A stretch of DNA of 64,000 bases from CATQHW01 sp965243545 (GTDB taxonomy: Bacteria > Spirochaetota > Spirochaetia > SZUA-6 > Bin103), in NCBI GenBank assembly GCA_965243545.1, contig OZ251573.1, positions 3,968,001 through 4,032,000 of the forward strand, written 5' to 3'. Positions 24,114 through 32,258 of the stretch are shown here, one piece after another (position 1 is the first letter of the stretch; each line of letters starts with the position of its first letter). A program made the translations under genes and the position numbers. The notes under the pieces were generated by a model. It saw only the letters and a list, made by a program, of their open reading frames with translations, was not told where the DNA came from and did not search any database.

Positions 24114-25457
24114 ATGGAGCGCTACGAATCGTCCGCGGACTACCGGGCGGCGCTGGAGGCGCGCGGCGCCGTGCCGGCCGGCTTTGCGGTCGCCACCGCG
24201 GCGACCGCCTTCGAGCCGCCGGAGCGGCCGGGCAAGGAGTTGCCGTTGCGCGTCACGTTGCTGCTGGCCGACCGGCCGACGCCGGCCTTTGCGGCGACGC
24301 TGACGCGCAACGCCCTGCGCGGCGCGCCGGTCAGCATCGTCGCCGATCTGCTCGAACAACGCGCGCCGGTGCGCGGCGTGCTGATCAACAACGCGGTCTC
24401 CAACGTCGGCGTCGCCTCCGGCGCGGACGACGCCGCGGCCGTGCTGGAGCGGCTGGCCGGCCACGCCGGCGCCGCCGGGCAGGCGTTCGCGCCCGCCTCC
24501 ACCGGCGTGATCGGCTGGCGGCTGCCGGTGGCGCCGATCTGCGCCGCGCTGCCCGGGCTGGCCGCCGCCTGCGCGCCCGGCGCCGCGCCGGCGCCGGGCG
24601 GCCTGGCGCCGGCCGCGCGCGCGATCATGACCACCGACCGCTACCCCAAGGTGCGCAGCCGCCGCGCCGGCGCGGCCACCGTGGCCGGCATCGCCAAGGG
24701 CGCCGGCATGATCGAGCCGTCCATGGCCACCATGCCGATGGCGACCATGCTGGCGTTCCTGCTCACCGACGCCGCGGTCGACCGCGATGCGCTGCAGCGC
24801 CTGCTCGACGCCGCGGTGCGGGACAGCTTCAACCGCATCTCCGTCGACGGCGATCAGAGCACCAGCGACATGGTGCTGGCGCTCGCCTCGCAACGCGCCG
24901 CGCCGGTTGCGGAACCGGCGCTCGGCGCCGCCATCGCCGGCGTCTGCCGCGACCTGGCCGCCGACATCGTGCGCAACGGCGAAGGGGTGGAGCACGTGAT
25001 CCGCGTGACGGTGCGCGCGCCGGGGACCGAGGAGCAGGCGGCGGCGATCGGCAAGGCGGTCGTCAACTCGCCGCTGGTCAAGACCGCCGTGTACGGCTGT
25101 GACCCGAACGTGGGCCGGATCGTGAGCGCCGTGGGCGACCACCTCGGCAGCCTGGCCGCCGGCGCCGCGCCGCCGTTGGCGGCGGCCGACGTGCGGTTGG
25201 GCGGGGTCACCGTGTTCCGCGGCGGCGCCTTCGACCTGGACGGGACCAAGGAGGCGGCGCTCGCCGCCTACCTGCGGGAGCGCCGCGTCGACCACACGCT
25301 GCCGTACCCCCCGCACGACGGCGCGGTGGAGATCGAGGTCGACTTCGGCGCCGACGCGTCCAGGCCGCTCGGGCAGGCGCCGATCCGTCAAGCGGTGGTG
25401 CTGGGCGCCGACCTGTCGCACGGCTACGTCACCGAGAACGCCGACTACCGCTCCTGA
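24114..25457 (+). CDS. argJ: Bifunctional ornithine acetyltransferase/N-acetylglutamate synthase
   Basis: 447 residues of the self-cleaving ArgJ family. Motifs: RGVLINNAVSNVG, FAPASTGVIGWRLP, the KGAGMIEP cleavage region, and NPVGRI-like CDPNVGRIVSAVGDH. The enzyme recycles acetyl from N-acetylornithine to glutamate in arginine synthesis. Autoproteolysis normally occurs at the Ala-Thr of a single MATML. Here the sequence reads SMATMPMATMLAF, because a 15-bp unit is duplicated (24723-24752), giving two candidate nucleophiles, Thr206 and Thr211. No other arg gene is in the window. Confidence 0.92.
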   Translation: MERYESSADYRAALEARGAVPAGFAVATAATAFEPPERPGKELPLRVTLLLADRPTPAFAATLTRNALRGAPVSIVADLLEQRAPVRGVLINNAVSNVGVASGADDAAAVLERLAGHAGAAGQAFAPASTGVIGWRLPVAPICAALPGLAAACAPGAAPAPGGLAPAARAIMTTDRYPKVRSRRAGAATVAGIAKGAGMIEPSMATMPMATMLAFLLTDAAVDRDALQRLLDAAVRDSFNRISVDGDQSTSDMVLALASQRAAPVAEPALGAAIAGVCRDLAADIVRNGEGVEHVIRVTVRAPGTEEQAAAIGKAVVNSPLVKTAVYGCDPNVGRIVSAVGDHLGSLAAGAAPPLAAADVRLGGVTVFRGGAFDLDGTKEAALAAYLRERRVDHTLPYPPHDGAVEIEVDFGADASRPLGQAPIRQAVVLGADLSHGYVTENADYRS

Positions 25458-25478
25458 GCGGGCAGGCGGCCCCGGGCG

Positions 25479-25697
25479 TCAGCGCTCGCGGTAGATGATG
25501 CGCCCGCGGTTGAGGTCGTAGGGCGACAGCGCCACCTTGACCTGGTCGCCCGGCACGATGCGGATGTAGTGCTTGCGCATCTTGCCGGACAGATGGGCCA
25601 GGATGCGGTGCCCGTTCGGCAGCTCCACCCGGAACATGGTGTTCGGCAGGGACTCCCGCACCGTGCCCTGCACTTCGATCGCGTCTTCCTTGGCCAC
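25479..25697 (-). CDS. infA: Translation initiation factor IF-1
   Basis: 72 residues from GTG 25697, the family's standard length. KEDAIEVQGTVRESLPNTMF and HLSGKMRKHYIRIVPGDQVK are signature segments of the OB fold that occupies the ribosomal A site. It stands alone, not in a ribosomal-protein operon, and converges on argJ. TAGACT about 14 bases upstream is a possible -10. Confidence 0.96.
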   Translation of the reverse strand: MAKEDAIEVQGTVRESLPNTMFRVELPNGHRILAHLSGKMRKHYIRIVPGDQVKVALSPYDLNRGRIIYRER

Positions 25698-25968
25698 TGA
25701 GGTCGGCGGTGAGTCTACGGGCAGGGCGCCGGCCCTGTCAACGCCCCCGCCGGACGCCGTGCGCCGCCCTCCCGCCGCCCGGATCCGGCGCTTGACACGC
25801 CCCGGCAGGTGTGGTTGGATTCAAGTCACGTCGGCGGATGACCGACACTTGGGGGTGTAGTGCCCGCTGGTCGGTTGACACCGGGTAGGTGGTGTCTTCA
25901 TACTGCTGGCGACGAAACGGGGCCATGGGGGCCGTTGGCTCGGTCGCCCCGAATCTAAGGAGGAAGGA
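25698..25968 (+). promoter_or_regulatory. Tandem promoters and leader of the outer-membrane-like protein
   Basis: P1: TTGACA (25792-25797), 17 bases, TTGGAT (25815-25820). P2: TTGACA (25875-25880), 18 bases, CATACT (25899-25904). A perfect inverted repeat, GACACC (25877-25882) and GGTGTC (25891-25896), lies inside P2 between its boxes and may be an operator. The leader ends in AAGGAGGAAGG just before ATG 25969, the strongest ribosome-binding site in the window. No gene is seen in this 271-base stretch. Confidence 0.65.
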
Positions 25969-27264
25969 ATGCGCAAGATCGCACTTCTAACCGTGCCGAT
26001 GTTGATGCTCGGGGTGGTATCGCTCTCGGCCGATGACCGGTCGTTCAAGACCGATTCGATCGCAGTCGAGCCCAAGGTCGAAATCGGCGCACACTCGCAT
26101 CTGACGTTCGGCATCGATCTGGAGACGAACGCGACGGGATTCACGAACTCGACCGACGTCGACCTCAAGGTGACCATGATCCCGAAGGCGACCAACGCCA
26201 GCGGCATGGACATGGGCGACATCTACGGCTGGATCGAACTCAAGGACTACAAGTGGGAAGTGACCTCCGCTGACGGCAGCGGCAAGACTTCGACTCCGTC
26301 GATCACCACCAAGCTGTTCGTGGGACCGTTCTCGATCACCACGTACAACAAGCCGACCATCGAGATCGACTACGTCGATCCCAAAGACGACGACCCGGAC
26401 AATACGGACGAACCGGACGTCGACCACAAGTACACCGGTTCCGGCGGACTCACCCTGGGCTACAAGCTCGATCCGATCGACCTGAGCCTGGCCATCCTCT
26501 CCAGGAACGACTGGACCGAGGACGGGGCGACTGACAAGGAAATCACCGCGTGCCACACCCACAAGGCCGACGGGTCGACCGTCGCCTGCAAGAATGCCGA
26601 CGACCCCGACCGGAACGATGAGAACGCGTATGCGTTCATGGGCACGGTCGGCGTCGACCTGGGCGACTCGGCCGACTTGGAGCTGCGGGCGTCCTACGGT
26701 CATGAGTACCCCGTGAAGCCGATCGGCATCGGCGCCAAGGCGACCTTCGACCTCGACGACACCATCCATCCGCACGTCGCGTTCGACGGCGAGATCCACG
26801 AGGGTGACGCCGACATCCCGTGGGACGTCGGGTCCGGCATCAAGTGGGACCTCTCCGCGGACGACAAGAGCTACTTCGAGACCAACCTGTTCATGCACAT
26901 TCCGCAGCAAGGCGACTCGCAGCTGAACATATCGGCCACCCTCAAGGAGGGCGACGGCGACGCGGGCGGACTCGAAGGGCTCGGCGCCTCGCTGACGGTG
27001 GGCCTCAACGATCTCACCAACCAGGAGCCCAACAAGAGCACCTGGAATGCGCAAGTGGCCGGTCATTACTCGGTGAGCGGGATCAAGCCGTTCTTCGACG
27101 TCTCGTTCAGCAACAAGCAGAATGCGAAGACCTCGTTGAAGGCCGGCCTGGAGCTGTCGATGGTCGACCACCTGGTCACCACGCTCCAGTACAAGAGCGA
27201 CGACATCACCGGTAACGAACCCGACAAGGGCGAAGTGACCGCCGAGCTGAAGATCTCCTACTAG
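25969..27264 (+). CDS. Abundant secreted beta-rich protein, probable outer-membrane (Msp-like) porin
   Basis: 431 residues with a clear signal peptide (MRKIALLTVPMLMLGVVSLSA). The mature part alternates short amphipathic strands with Asp/Gly/Asn-rich turns and ends in AELKISY, a typical last beta-barrel strand. It resembles spirochaetal major outer-sheath or porin-like proteins in layout, but I cannot show homology. Base composition is less GC-rich and codons more uniform than the neighbours. With two promoters, a strong ribosome-binding site and a strong terminator, it should be one of the most abundant proteins of the cell. An acidic insert (DPKDDDPDNTDEPDVD, about 140-156) may be a surface loop or bind cations. 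Confidence 0.6.
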   Translation: MRKIALLTVPMLMLGVVSLSADDRSFKTDSIAVEPKVEIGAHSHLTFGIDLETNATGFTNSTDVDLKVTMIPKATNASGMDMGDIYGWIELKDYKWEVTSADGSGKTSTPSITTKLFVGPFSITTYNKPTIEIDYVDPKDDDPDNTDEPDVDHKYTGSGGLTLGYKLDPIDLSLAILSRNDWTEDGATDKEITACHTHKADGSTVACKNADDPDRNDENAYAFMGTVGVDLGDSADLELRASYGHEYPVKPIGIGAKATFDLDDTIHPHVAFDGEIHEGDADIPWDVGSGIKWDLSADDKSYFETNLFMHIPQQGDSQLNISATLKEGDGDAGGLEGLGASLTVGLNDLTNQEPNKSTWNAQVAGHYSVSGIKPFFDVSFSNKQNAKTSLKAGLELSMVDHLVTTLQYKSDDITGNEPDKGEVTAELKISY

Positions 27265-27288
27265 ACCCGGTTTTCGTCAGAACCGACC

Positions 27289-27320
27289 AAGGGGTGCACC
27301 GCAGGGTGCACCCCTTTTTT
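27289..27320 (+). terminator. Rho-independent terminator
   Basis: GGGGTGCACC (27291-27300) pairs perfectly with GGTGCACCCC (27305-27314) around a 4-base loop, followed by six T. It lies 26 bases after the stop of the outer-membrane-like gene and is the only textbook intrinsic terminator I see in the window. Confidence 0.93.
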
Positions 27321-27399
27321 CGTCAGCGGCCAGGGGTTCGCCGGCGGCTCCGGCGCGGCGCCGCCGGACGAGGGCGATCAGCGCCCGGAGGGTGGAGGA

Positions 27400-28398
27400 A
27401 TGGACGATCCCGCCTACAAGCGCCTGCTCGACCACCGGCGCATCGTCAAGGACCTGCTGATCTGCATCGCCCCGCGGCGGCCGCCGGGATGGATCGACAC
27501 CCTTGACTTCGGCAGCCTGCGCCCCGCCCCTACCGAAACCGTCGACGACGACGTACGCCGCCGTCTCAGCGACGTGATCTGGTTGCTCGACCGGCCCGCC
27601 GGCGGGGACGCGGCGCAGACCCTGGGTCTGGTGATCGAGCATCAGTCGACGATCGACTACTCGATGCCGGTGCGGTTCCTCAACTACAGCAGCCTGCTGT
27701 ACCAGCGCCTCTACCGCGACCACAGGTGGCGCCAGGGCGACACCATCGGTCCGGTGCTGCACGTGGTGTTGTACAACGGTGGCGCGCGGTGGGACGCGCC
27801 GTTGACGCTGGGGGCGATGACGGACAGGATGGAGCAGGACGGTGCGGCGGCGCTGGAGCTGAGCTACGAGGTGGTGGAGTTGACGGCGATGGACACCGCC
27901 GCGCTGCCGCGCGGGAATCTGCTCAGACGGCTCGCGGCGATCGAGCAGAGCCAGCGGTCGATGGCGCTGCCGGCGCGGGTGCGGGAGTTGGGCGAATGGC
28001 TGGCTGCGGAGGAGCGGCCGGGGCTGACCCGGAGCATCGACCTGTGGCTGGCGGTGATGGGACGCAAGTGGGGCATGGAGTTACCGACGATACGCGAGTA
28101 TGAGGAGGTAGAGGCAGTGTTGTTGGAGAAGATCGATCGCTGGCAAGCGGAGATGCGGGAGGAGGCTACCAAGCAGGGCCTTGAGCAGGGCATCGAGCAG
28201 GGCATCGAGCAGGGCTTCGGGCAAGGTCTCCTGGTGGGTATACGGAACGTGCTGGAGATGCGCTTCGGCGCCGCCGCGGTCGCCTCGGTGGCTGCGCATC
28301 TGGAGGCGGCCAGCGGCGACGCGCCGCGTCTTGAACGGATGCAGCGGGCGGCGGTGCAAGCGCCCGATCTGGAGTCTTTCCGGCGCTTGATCGGGTGA
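27400..28398 (+). CDS. Rpn-family nuclease/putative transposase (PD-(D/E)XK), copy 1
   Basis: 332 residues with a good GGAGG ribosome-binding site. The nuclease core is visible: LSDVIWLLD near 65 supplies the Asp, and LGLVIEHQSTIDYSMPVRFL near 83-102 is the E-x-Q signature of the Rpn/transposase_31 family, with LHVVLYNGG after it. Characterised Rpn proteins are DNA endonucleases that promote RecA-independent recombination; recent work links variable C-termini to phage defence. The tail carries the usual QGIE repeats (four QG units), then a small C-terminal domain. It is nearly identical to the gene at 28652 apart from repeat number. Confidence 0.85.
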   Translation: MDDPAYKRLLDHRRIVKDLLICIAPRRPPGWIDTLDFGSLRPAPTETVDDDVRRRLSDVIWLLDRPAGGDAAQTLGLVIEHQSTIDYSMPVRFLNYSSLLYQRLYRDHRWRQGDTIGPVLHVVLYNGGARWDAPLTLGAMTDRMEQDGAAALELSYEVVELTAMDTAALPRGNLLRRLAAIEQSQRSMALPARVRELGEWLAAEERPGLTRSIDLWLAVMGRKWGMELPTIREYEEVEAVLLEKIDRWQAEMREEATKQGLEQGIEQGIEQGFGQGLLVGIRNVLEMRFGAAAVASVAAHLEAASGDAPRLERMQRAAVQAPDLESFRRLIG

Positions 28399-28651
28399 GG
28401 GCGATCTTCGCCGCCTACGGGGTCTTGTCCCGGACGGCGATCTGCGGCAGGTCCCGGTCGTATGAGATGACCGACTCATGCGTCAGATGCAGCTTGGTCA
28501 TACCGTCACCGGGTAGCACTGGGACGTGTCGTACCACGGCGGGCGCGGCCCGGTAACGGAGCTCCACGGACAGTGCGGCGCGCCGCCGCGTCAACGGGCG
28601 GCTTAACGCCCGCCGCCGGCCGGGGTAGAGTCCTCTGCCAAACGGAGACTC
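28399..28651. other. Spacer between the two Rpn copies; possible gene debris
   Basis: No convincing gene. On the minus strand a 28-codon frame (28501 to 28415) ends ESVISYDRDLPQIAV, loosely like the C-terminus of PIN-domain toxins, so it may be debris of one. It starts inside a 33-bp repeat that recurs at 30982-31014. TAGAGT at 28626-28631 may be a -10 for the second Rpn copy. Confidence 0.35.
28489..28521. repeat. 33-bp direct repeat, left copy
   Basis: Matches 30982-31014 at 29 of 33 positions in the same orientation; the invariant centre is GTCACCGGGTAGC. The pair brackets the second Rpn copy and the DUF262 gene. Confidence 0.6.
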
Positions 28652-29710
28652 ATGGACGATCCCGCCTACAAGCGCCTGCTCGACCACCGGCGCATCGTCA
28701 AGGACCTGCTGATCTGCATCGCCCCGCGGCGGCCGCCGGGATGGATCGACACCCTTGACTTCGGCAGCCTGCGCCCCGCCCCTACCGAAACCGTCGACGA
28801 CGACGTACGCCGCCGTCTCAGCGACGTGATCTGGTTGCTCGACCGGCCCGCCGGCGGGGACGCGGCGCAGACCCTGGGTCTGGTGATCGAGCATCAGTCG
28901 ACGATCGACTACTCGATGCCGGTGCGGTTCCTCAACTACAGCAGCCTGCTGTACCAGCGCCTCTACCGCGACCACAGGTGGCGCCAGGGCGACACCATCG
29001 GTCCGGTGCTGCACGTGGTGTTGTACAACGGTGGCGCGCGGTGGGACGCGCCGTTGACGCTGGGGGCGATGACGGACAGGATGGAGCACGACGGTGCGGC
29101 GGCGCTGGAGCTGAGCTACGAGGTGGTGGAGCTGACGGCGATGGACACCGCCGCGCTGCCGCGCGGGAATCTGCTCAGGCGGCTCGCGGCGATTGAGCAG
29201 AGCCAGCGGTCGATGGCGCTGCCGGCGCGGGTGCGGGAGTTGGGCGAATGGCTGGCTGCGGAGGAGCGGCCGGGGCTGACCCGGAGCATCGACCTGTGGC
29301 TGGCGGTGATGGGACGCAAGTGGGGCATGGAGTTGCCGACGATACGCGAGTATGAGGAGGTAGAGGCAGTGTTGTTGGAGAAGATCGATCGCTGGCAGGC
29401 GGAGATGCGGGAGGAGGCTACCAAGCAGGGCCTTGAGCAGGGCATCGAGCAAGGCATCGAGCAGGGCATCGAGCAGGGCATCGAGCGGGGCATCGAGCAG
29501 GGCATCGAGCGGGGCATCGAGCGGGGCTTCGGGCAAGGTCTCCTGGCGGGTATACGGAACGTGCTGGAGACGCGCTTCGGCGCCGCCGCGGTCGCCTCGG
29601 TGGCTGCGCATCTGGAGGCGGCCAGCGGCGACGCGCCGCGCCTTGAACAGTTGCAGCGGGCGGCGGTGCAAGCGCCCGATCTGGAGTCGTTCCGGCGCTT
29701 GATCGGGTGA
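28652..29710 (+). CDS. Rpn-family nuclease/putative transposase, copy 2
   Basis: 352 residues, almost identical to copy 1 over its whole length. Differences are a few substitutions (for example EQDG to EHDG) and five extra four-residue E(Q/R)GI units, adding exactly 60 bases. Identity begins at the ATG and stops about ten bases after the stop codon (GAGGGCGATC), so essentially only the coding unit was copied; upstream sequences differ. The same E-x-Q nuclease core is intact. A tandem pair differing in repeat number suggests recent duplication with slippage in the repeat. Confidence 0.85.
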   Translation: MDDPAYKRLLDHRRIVKDLLICIAPRRPPGWIDTLDFGSLRPAPTETVDDDVRRRLSDVIWLLDRPAGGDAAQTLGLVIEHQSTIDYSMPVRFLNYSSLLYQRLYRDHRWRQGDTIGPVLHVVLYNGGARWDAPLTLGAMTDRMEHDGAAALELSYEVVELTAMDTAALPRGNLLRRLAAIEQSQRSMALPARVRELGEWLAAEERPGLTRSIDLWLAVMGRKWGMELPTIREYEEVEAVLLEKIDRWQAEMREEATKQGLEQGIEQGIEQGIEQGIERGIEQGIERGIERGFGQGLLAGIRNVLETRFGAAAVASVAAHLEAASGDAPRLEQLQRAAVQAPDLESFRRLIG

Positions 29711-29738
29711 GGGCGATCGGGCGCAGCGAGGATAAGCT

Positions 29739-30902
29739 ATGGATGCCGACGATCAGTGGTACGACGACGTCAAGGACAGCGATGACCTGCAAGTCGACGA
29801 GTACGACCTAACGGTCTCTCCGAATGACTTCAACGTGATGACGTTATGCAATTTCGTCGAGTCCGGCGCGGTGCGGATTCCCGGCTTCCAGCGCAACTTC
29901 GTGTGGGACATATGGCGCGCCTCGCGGTTGATCGAGTCTTTGATACTCGGCCTGCCGGTTCCGCAGCTCTTTCTGTACGAGCAGGAACGCAACCGGTTCC
30001 TGGTGATCGACGGTCAACAACGCCTCATGTCGATCTATTACTTCGTAAAGAAGCGGTTCCCTCGGAAGGACCGCCGTGCCGATCTCCGCCGCATCTTCGA
30101 CGAAAAGGGCGCGATTCCCGCCCAGGTCCTGCATGACGATGGCTACTTCCAGTCGTTCGACCTCAAGTTGACCCAATCGCTCCCGGATCGGCCGAACAAG
30201 CTCAAGGGCCTCGATTACGACTCGCTCGGTTATTACCGGACCCAACTAGACCTGCGGCCGATCCGAAATATCGTGGTCAAACAGAGTTCTCCTGCGGGAG
30301 ACGACTCGTCGATGTTCGAGGTGTTCAATCGTCTCAACACCGGCGGCATCGCTCTGCGGCCGCAGGAAATCCGTACGAGCATGTACCATTCCGACTTCTA
30401 TGACATGCTGTCGCGAATCAACGCGGAGCGTTCCGAATGGAGAAGGTTATTGCCTGCCGAAGCTCCCGATCTGCACATGAAGGACGTCGAGATCCTGCTG
30501 CGCGGGTTCGCCATGCTGTCGGACGGCGACCGTTACGCGCCGTCGATGGTCAGGTTCCTCAACAGCTTTTCCAAGAAGTGCAAAGGCAACGGGGATGAGG
30601 TGAACGCTCGTTTCGAGAGTCTGTTCGATTCGTTCCTTCGCGCCGCCTCCGGTCTTCCGGACCGCATCTTCATCAACCGGAACAACCGGTTCAACATCGC
30701 GCTGTACGAAGCGGTGTTTGCCGTGTCCGGCAAGAAAGCGATAGAGGAAGACCGGCTGCTCGAAGGCGTCCTCGATGCCGGCAGAATACGCGACTTGGCC
30801 CAGGACACGCAATTCTCGCAGGCCGCGTCAGTGGCGACCACCAGCAAGGCCAACGTTCAAGAGCGCCTGCGCCGCGCGGAAGCCATCATAGGTTCTCGGT
30901 AA
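29739..30902 (+). CDS. DUF262 (GmrS-like) domain protein
   Basis: 387 residues. IPGFQRNFVWDIWRASRLIE near 47-66 and LVIDGQQRLMSIYYF with the DGQQR motif at 91-95 are the hallmark of DUF262, the ParB-like NTPase fold of GmrS in GmrSD type IV restriction. MFEVFNRLNTGGIALRPQEI (near 188-207) is the second conserved block. No DUF1524 (GmrD, HNH) domain follows, so this is a stand-alone DUF262 protein. It begins 28 bases after Rpn copy 2 with a GAGGA ribosome-binding site. A defence role is likely from family and setting. Confidence 0.87.
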   Translation: MDADDQWYDDVKDSDDLQVDEYDLTVSPNDFNVMTLCNFVESGAVRIPGFQRNFVWDIWRASRLIESLILGLPVPQLFLYEQERNRFLVIDGQQRLMSIYYFVKKRFPRKDRRADLRRIFDEKGAIPAQVLHDDGYFQSFDLKLTQSLPDRPNKLKGLDYDSLGYYRTQLDLRPIRNIVVKQSSPAGDDSSMFEVFNRLNTGGIALRPQEIRTSMYHSDFYDMLSRINAERSEWRRLLPAEAPDLHMKDVEILLRGFAMLSDGDRYAPSMVRFLNSFSKKCKGNGDEVNARFESLFDSFLRAASGLPDRIFINRNNRFNIALYEAVFAVSGKKAIEEDRLLEGVLDAGRIRDLAQDTQFSQAASVATTSKANVQERLRRAEAIIGSR

Positions 30903-30981
30903 GCGGCGCCACCCCCTGAGGGAGGAGGGTGTACACGACCGGGCAGGCGCTCCTCGACTGACGTACCGCTGGCCGGCATCC

Positions 30982-31014
30982 GCAGTTTGCTCATACGGTC
31001 ACCGGGTAGCCCTG
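30982..31014. repeat. 33-bp direct repeat, right copy
   Basis: Right-hand partner of 28489-28521, 29 of 33 bases identical, same orientation. It abuts the truncation point of the AlbA_2 pseudogene (31015-31134), so it may mark a recombination junction. Confidence 0.6.
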
Positions 31015-31134
31015 TCGACGGTGTTGGCCAGCCCCACCAGCTCCCGCGCGAACGACGCCCCCACCGCTTCCTTGTACTCGAGCGTCGTGCCTTCGCCCTG
31101 CTGGGATCAGGATCGCCAGATCGGCTGGCGTCAT
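31015..31134 (-). pseudogene. Frameshifted fragment of an AlbA_2 (Schlafen-like) domain gene
   Basis: ATG at 31134 begins MTPADLAILI. After a frame change near 31105 the sequence continues as QGEGTTLEYKEAVGASFARE and LVGLANTV, the start of an AlbA_2 DNA-binding domain (LE.KE...SFAREL..LANT). It then stops at the 33-bp repeat. The gene is broken twice: one frameshift, and truncation after about 40 residues. An intact AlbA_2 gene of different sequence is at 37673. The rest of 30903-31150 shows nothing else. Confidence 0.7.
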
Positions 31135-31150
31135 CGCCGCTGCTCCAAGG

Positions 31151-31837
31151 TCACAGCAGGCCCGCCTGCCGGAAGCTGAAGGTGTCCTGCGCCGCCACGA
31201 TCAGATGATCGACGACGCGCAGCCCGATGGTCCCGGCGGCCAGCACGATCGCGCGCGTGATCAGTTTGTCGTGCTCGCTCGGCTGCAGCCGGCCGTTCGG
31301 ATGATTGTGCGCCAGCACGATGGCCGCCGCCTCGCGCCGTAGCGCGGCCTCCGCCACCCGGCGGGGATAGACCGCCGCCCGGTCGATGGTGCCCTCCTGC
31401 AGGGTCTCCACGCCGTCCCGGAGCAGCCGGCCCGCCGAATCCAGATACGCCACCGCGAACACCTCGTGCTTGAGGGCGCCGATCCGCGCGCGCCAGAAGT
31501 CGCTCAGAAGCTGAGGATCGCTCAGCACCTCCGTCGCGTCCTCGGAAGCCTGCTGCAGGTAGAGCGTGGCGGCCGCGCGTATCACGTGCAGGGCGGTCGC
31601 CGCCACTTCCCCCACGCCGGCTACCGCCTGCAATTCGGCCCGCGGCGCGTCGAGCACCGTGCGCAGGTTGCCAAAGCGCGCGAGCAGCGCCTTTGCCGGT
31701 TGCTTCACGTCCCGACGGGGAACGGCCAGCGTCAGCAGCAGCTCGACCACCTCATGCTCGGCGAACCCGGCCAAGCCGTTCTTGAGAAACCGTTCCCGAA
31801 GCCGCTTGCGGTGGTCATGGTAGTGCGGTCGGTTCAT
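31151..31837 (-). CDS. RadC-like JAB/MPN-domain protein
   Basis: 228 residues from ATG 31837, with GGAG seven bases upstream; this ATG lies within the end of the toxin gene. The N-terminal half has helix-hairpin-helix character (GFAEHEVVELLLTLAVPRRD, LQAVAGVGEVAA). The C-terminal JAB domain carries the metal motif LAHNHPNGRLQPSEHD (H-x-H...D). RadC was once called a repair protein; its role is uncertain, and it is common on mobile and defence islands. Overlap with the toxin gene makes it the third member of the operon 32519-31151. Confidence 0.88.
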   Translation of the reverse strand: MNRPHYHDHRKRLRERFLKNGLAGFAEHEVVELLLTLAVPRRDVKQPAKALLARFGNLRTVLDAPRAELQAVAGVGEVAATALHVIRAAATLYLQQASEDATEVLSDPQLLSDFWRARIGALKHEVFAVAYLDSAGRLLRDGVETLQEGTIDRAAVYPRRVAEAALRREAAAIVLAHNHPNGRLQPSEHDKLITRAIVLAAGTIGLRVVDHLIVAAQDTFSFRQAGLL

Positions 31838-32249
31838 CGCGATCTCCGGCGGCAAACGGATCGAGTGCCTGCACGCCGAGCTGCCGGAAATCGCGCACGT
31901 TGCGCGTGACGACGGTCAGACCGTGCACCACCGCGGTCGCCGCTATCATGGCATCCTCGACCAACGTGTTCGACTTTCGATGCTTGATCCGTGCCCATGC
32001 CCTGAATTCCGGCGCGCCCATCGGCACTACGCTGTGCGAGATCAATACGTCGCCGAGCCACGTTTCGAGCTCATGGGCCTTGGCGCTATCGTGTTCACGG
32101 ATGTTCTCAATGCCCGCCTGTATCTCCCCAACGGTAACGGCGGGCACACGCAGGTGATCGGCGGCCTGCGTCTTGATCCATCTCACGACCGCTGGATGCG
32201 GACGCGGCCGGCGCAACTCCGATATGACGTTCGTGTCAAGAAGATACAT
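31815..32249 (-). CDS. vapC: PIN-domain toxin (VapC/FitB-like)
   Basis: 144 residues. The acidic PIN residues are visible: MYLLDTNVISELRRP (Asp5), TVGEIQAGIENI (Glu), LVEDAMIAATAVVHG (Asp) and VVTRNVRDFRQLGV (Asp). PIN toxins cut RNA, often tRNA or rRNA. The FitB-like LLDTNVISE start and length fit the FitAB/VapBC subgroup. The gene is nine bases after its antitoxin partner, and its end overlaps radC by 23 bases. Confidence 0.9.
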   Translation of the reverse strand: MYLLDTNVISELRRPRPHPAVVRWIKTQAADHLRVPAVTVGEIQAGIENIREHDSAKAHELETWLGDVLISHSVVPMGAPEFRAWARIKHRKSNTLVEDAMIAATAVVHGLTVVTRNVRDFRQLGVQALDPFAAGDRDEPTALP

Positions 32250-32258
32250 CGGATCGGA

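Noticed and set aside
28415..28501. 28-codon minus-strand gene
   Set aside because: Too short, no ribosome-binding site, and only a faint resemblance to PIN-toxin C-termini; described as debris instead.
27400..29710. Insertion sequence made of the two transposase_31-annotated genes
   Set aside because: No terminal inverted repeats or target-site duplications are seen at the ORF boundaries, and the family is a nuclease rather than a classical transposase.
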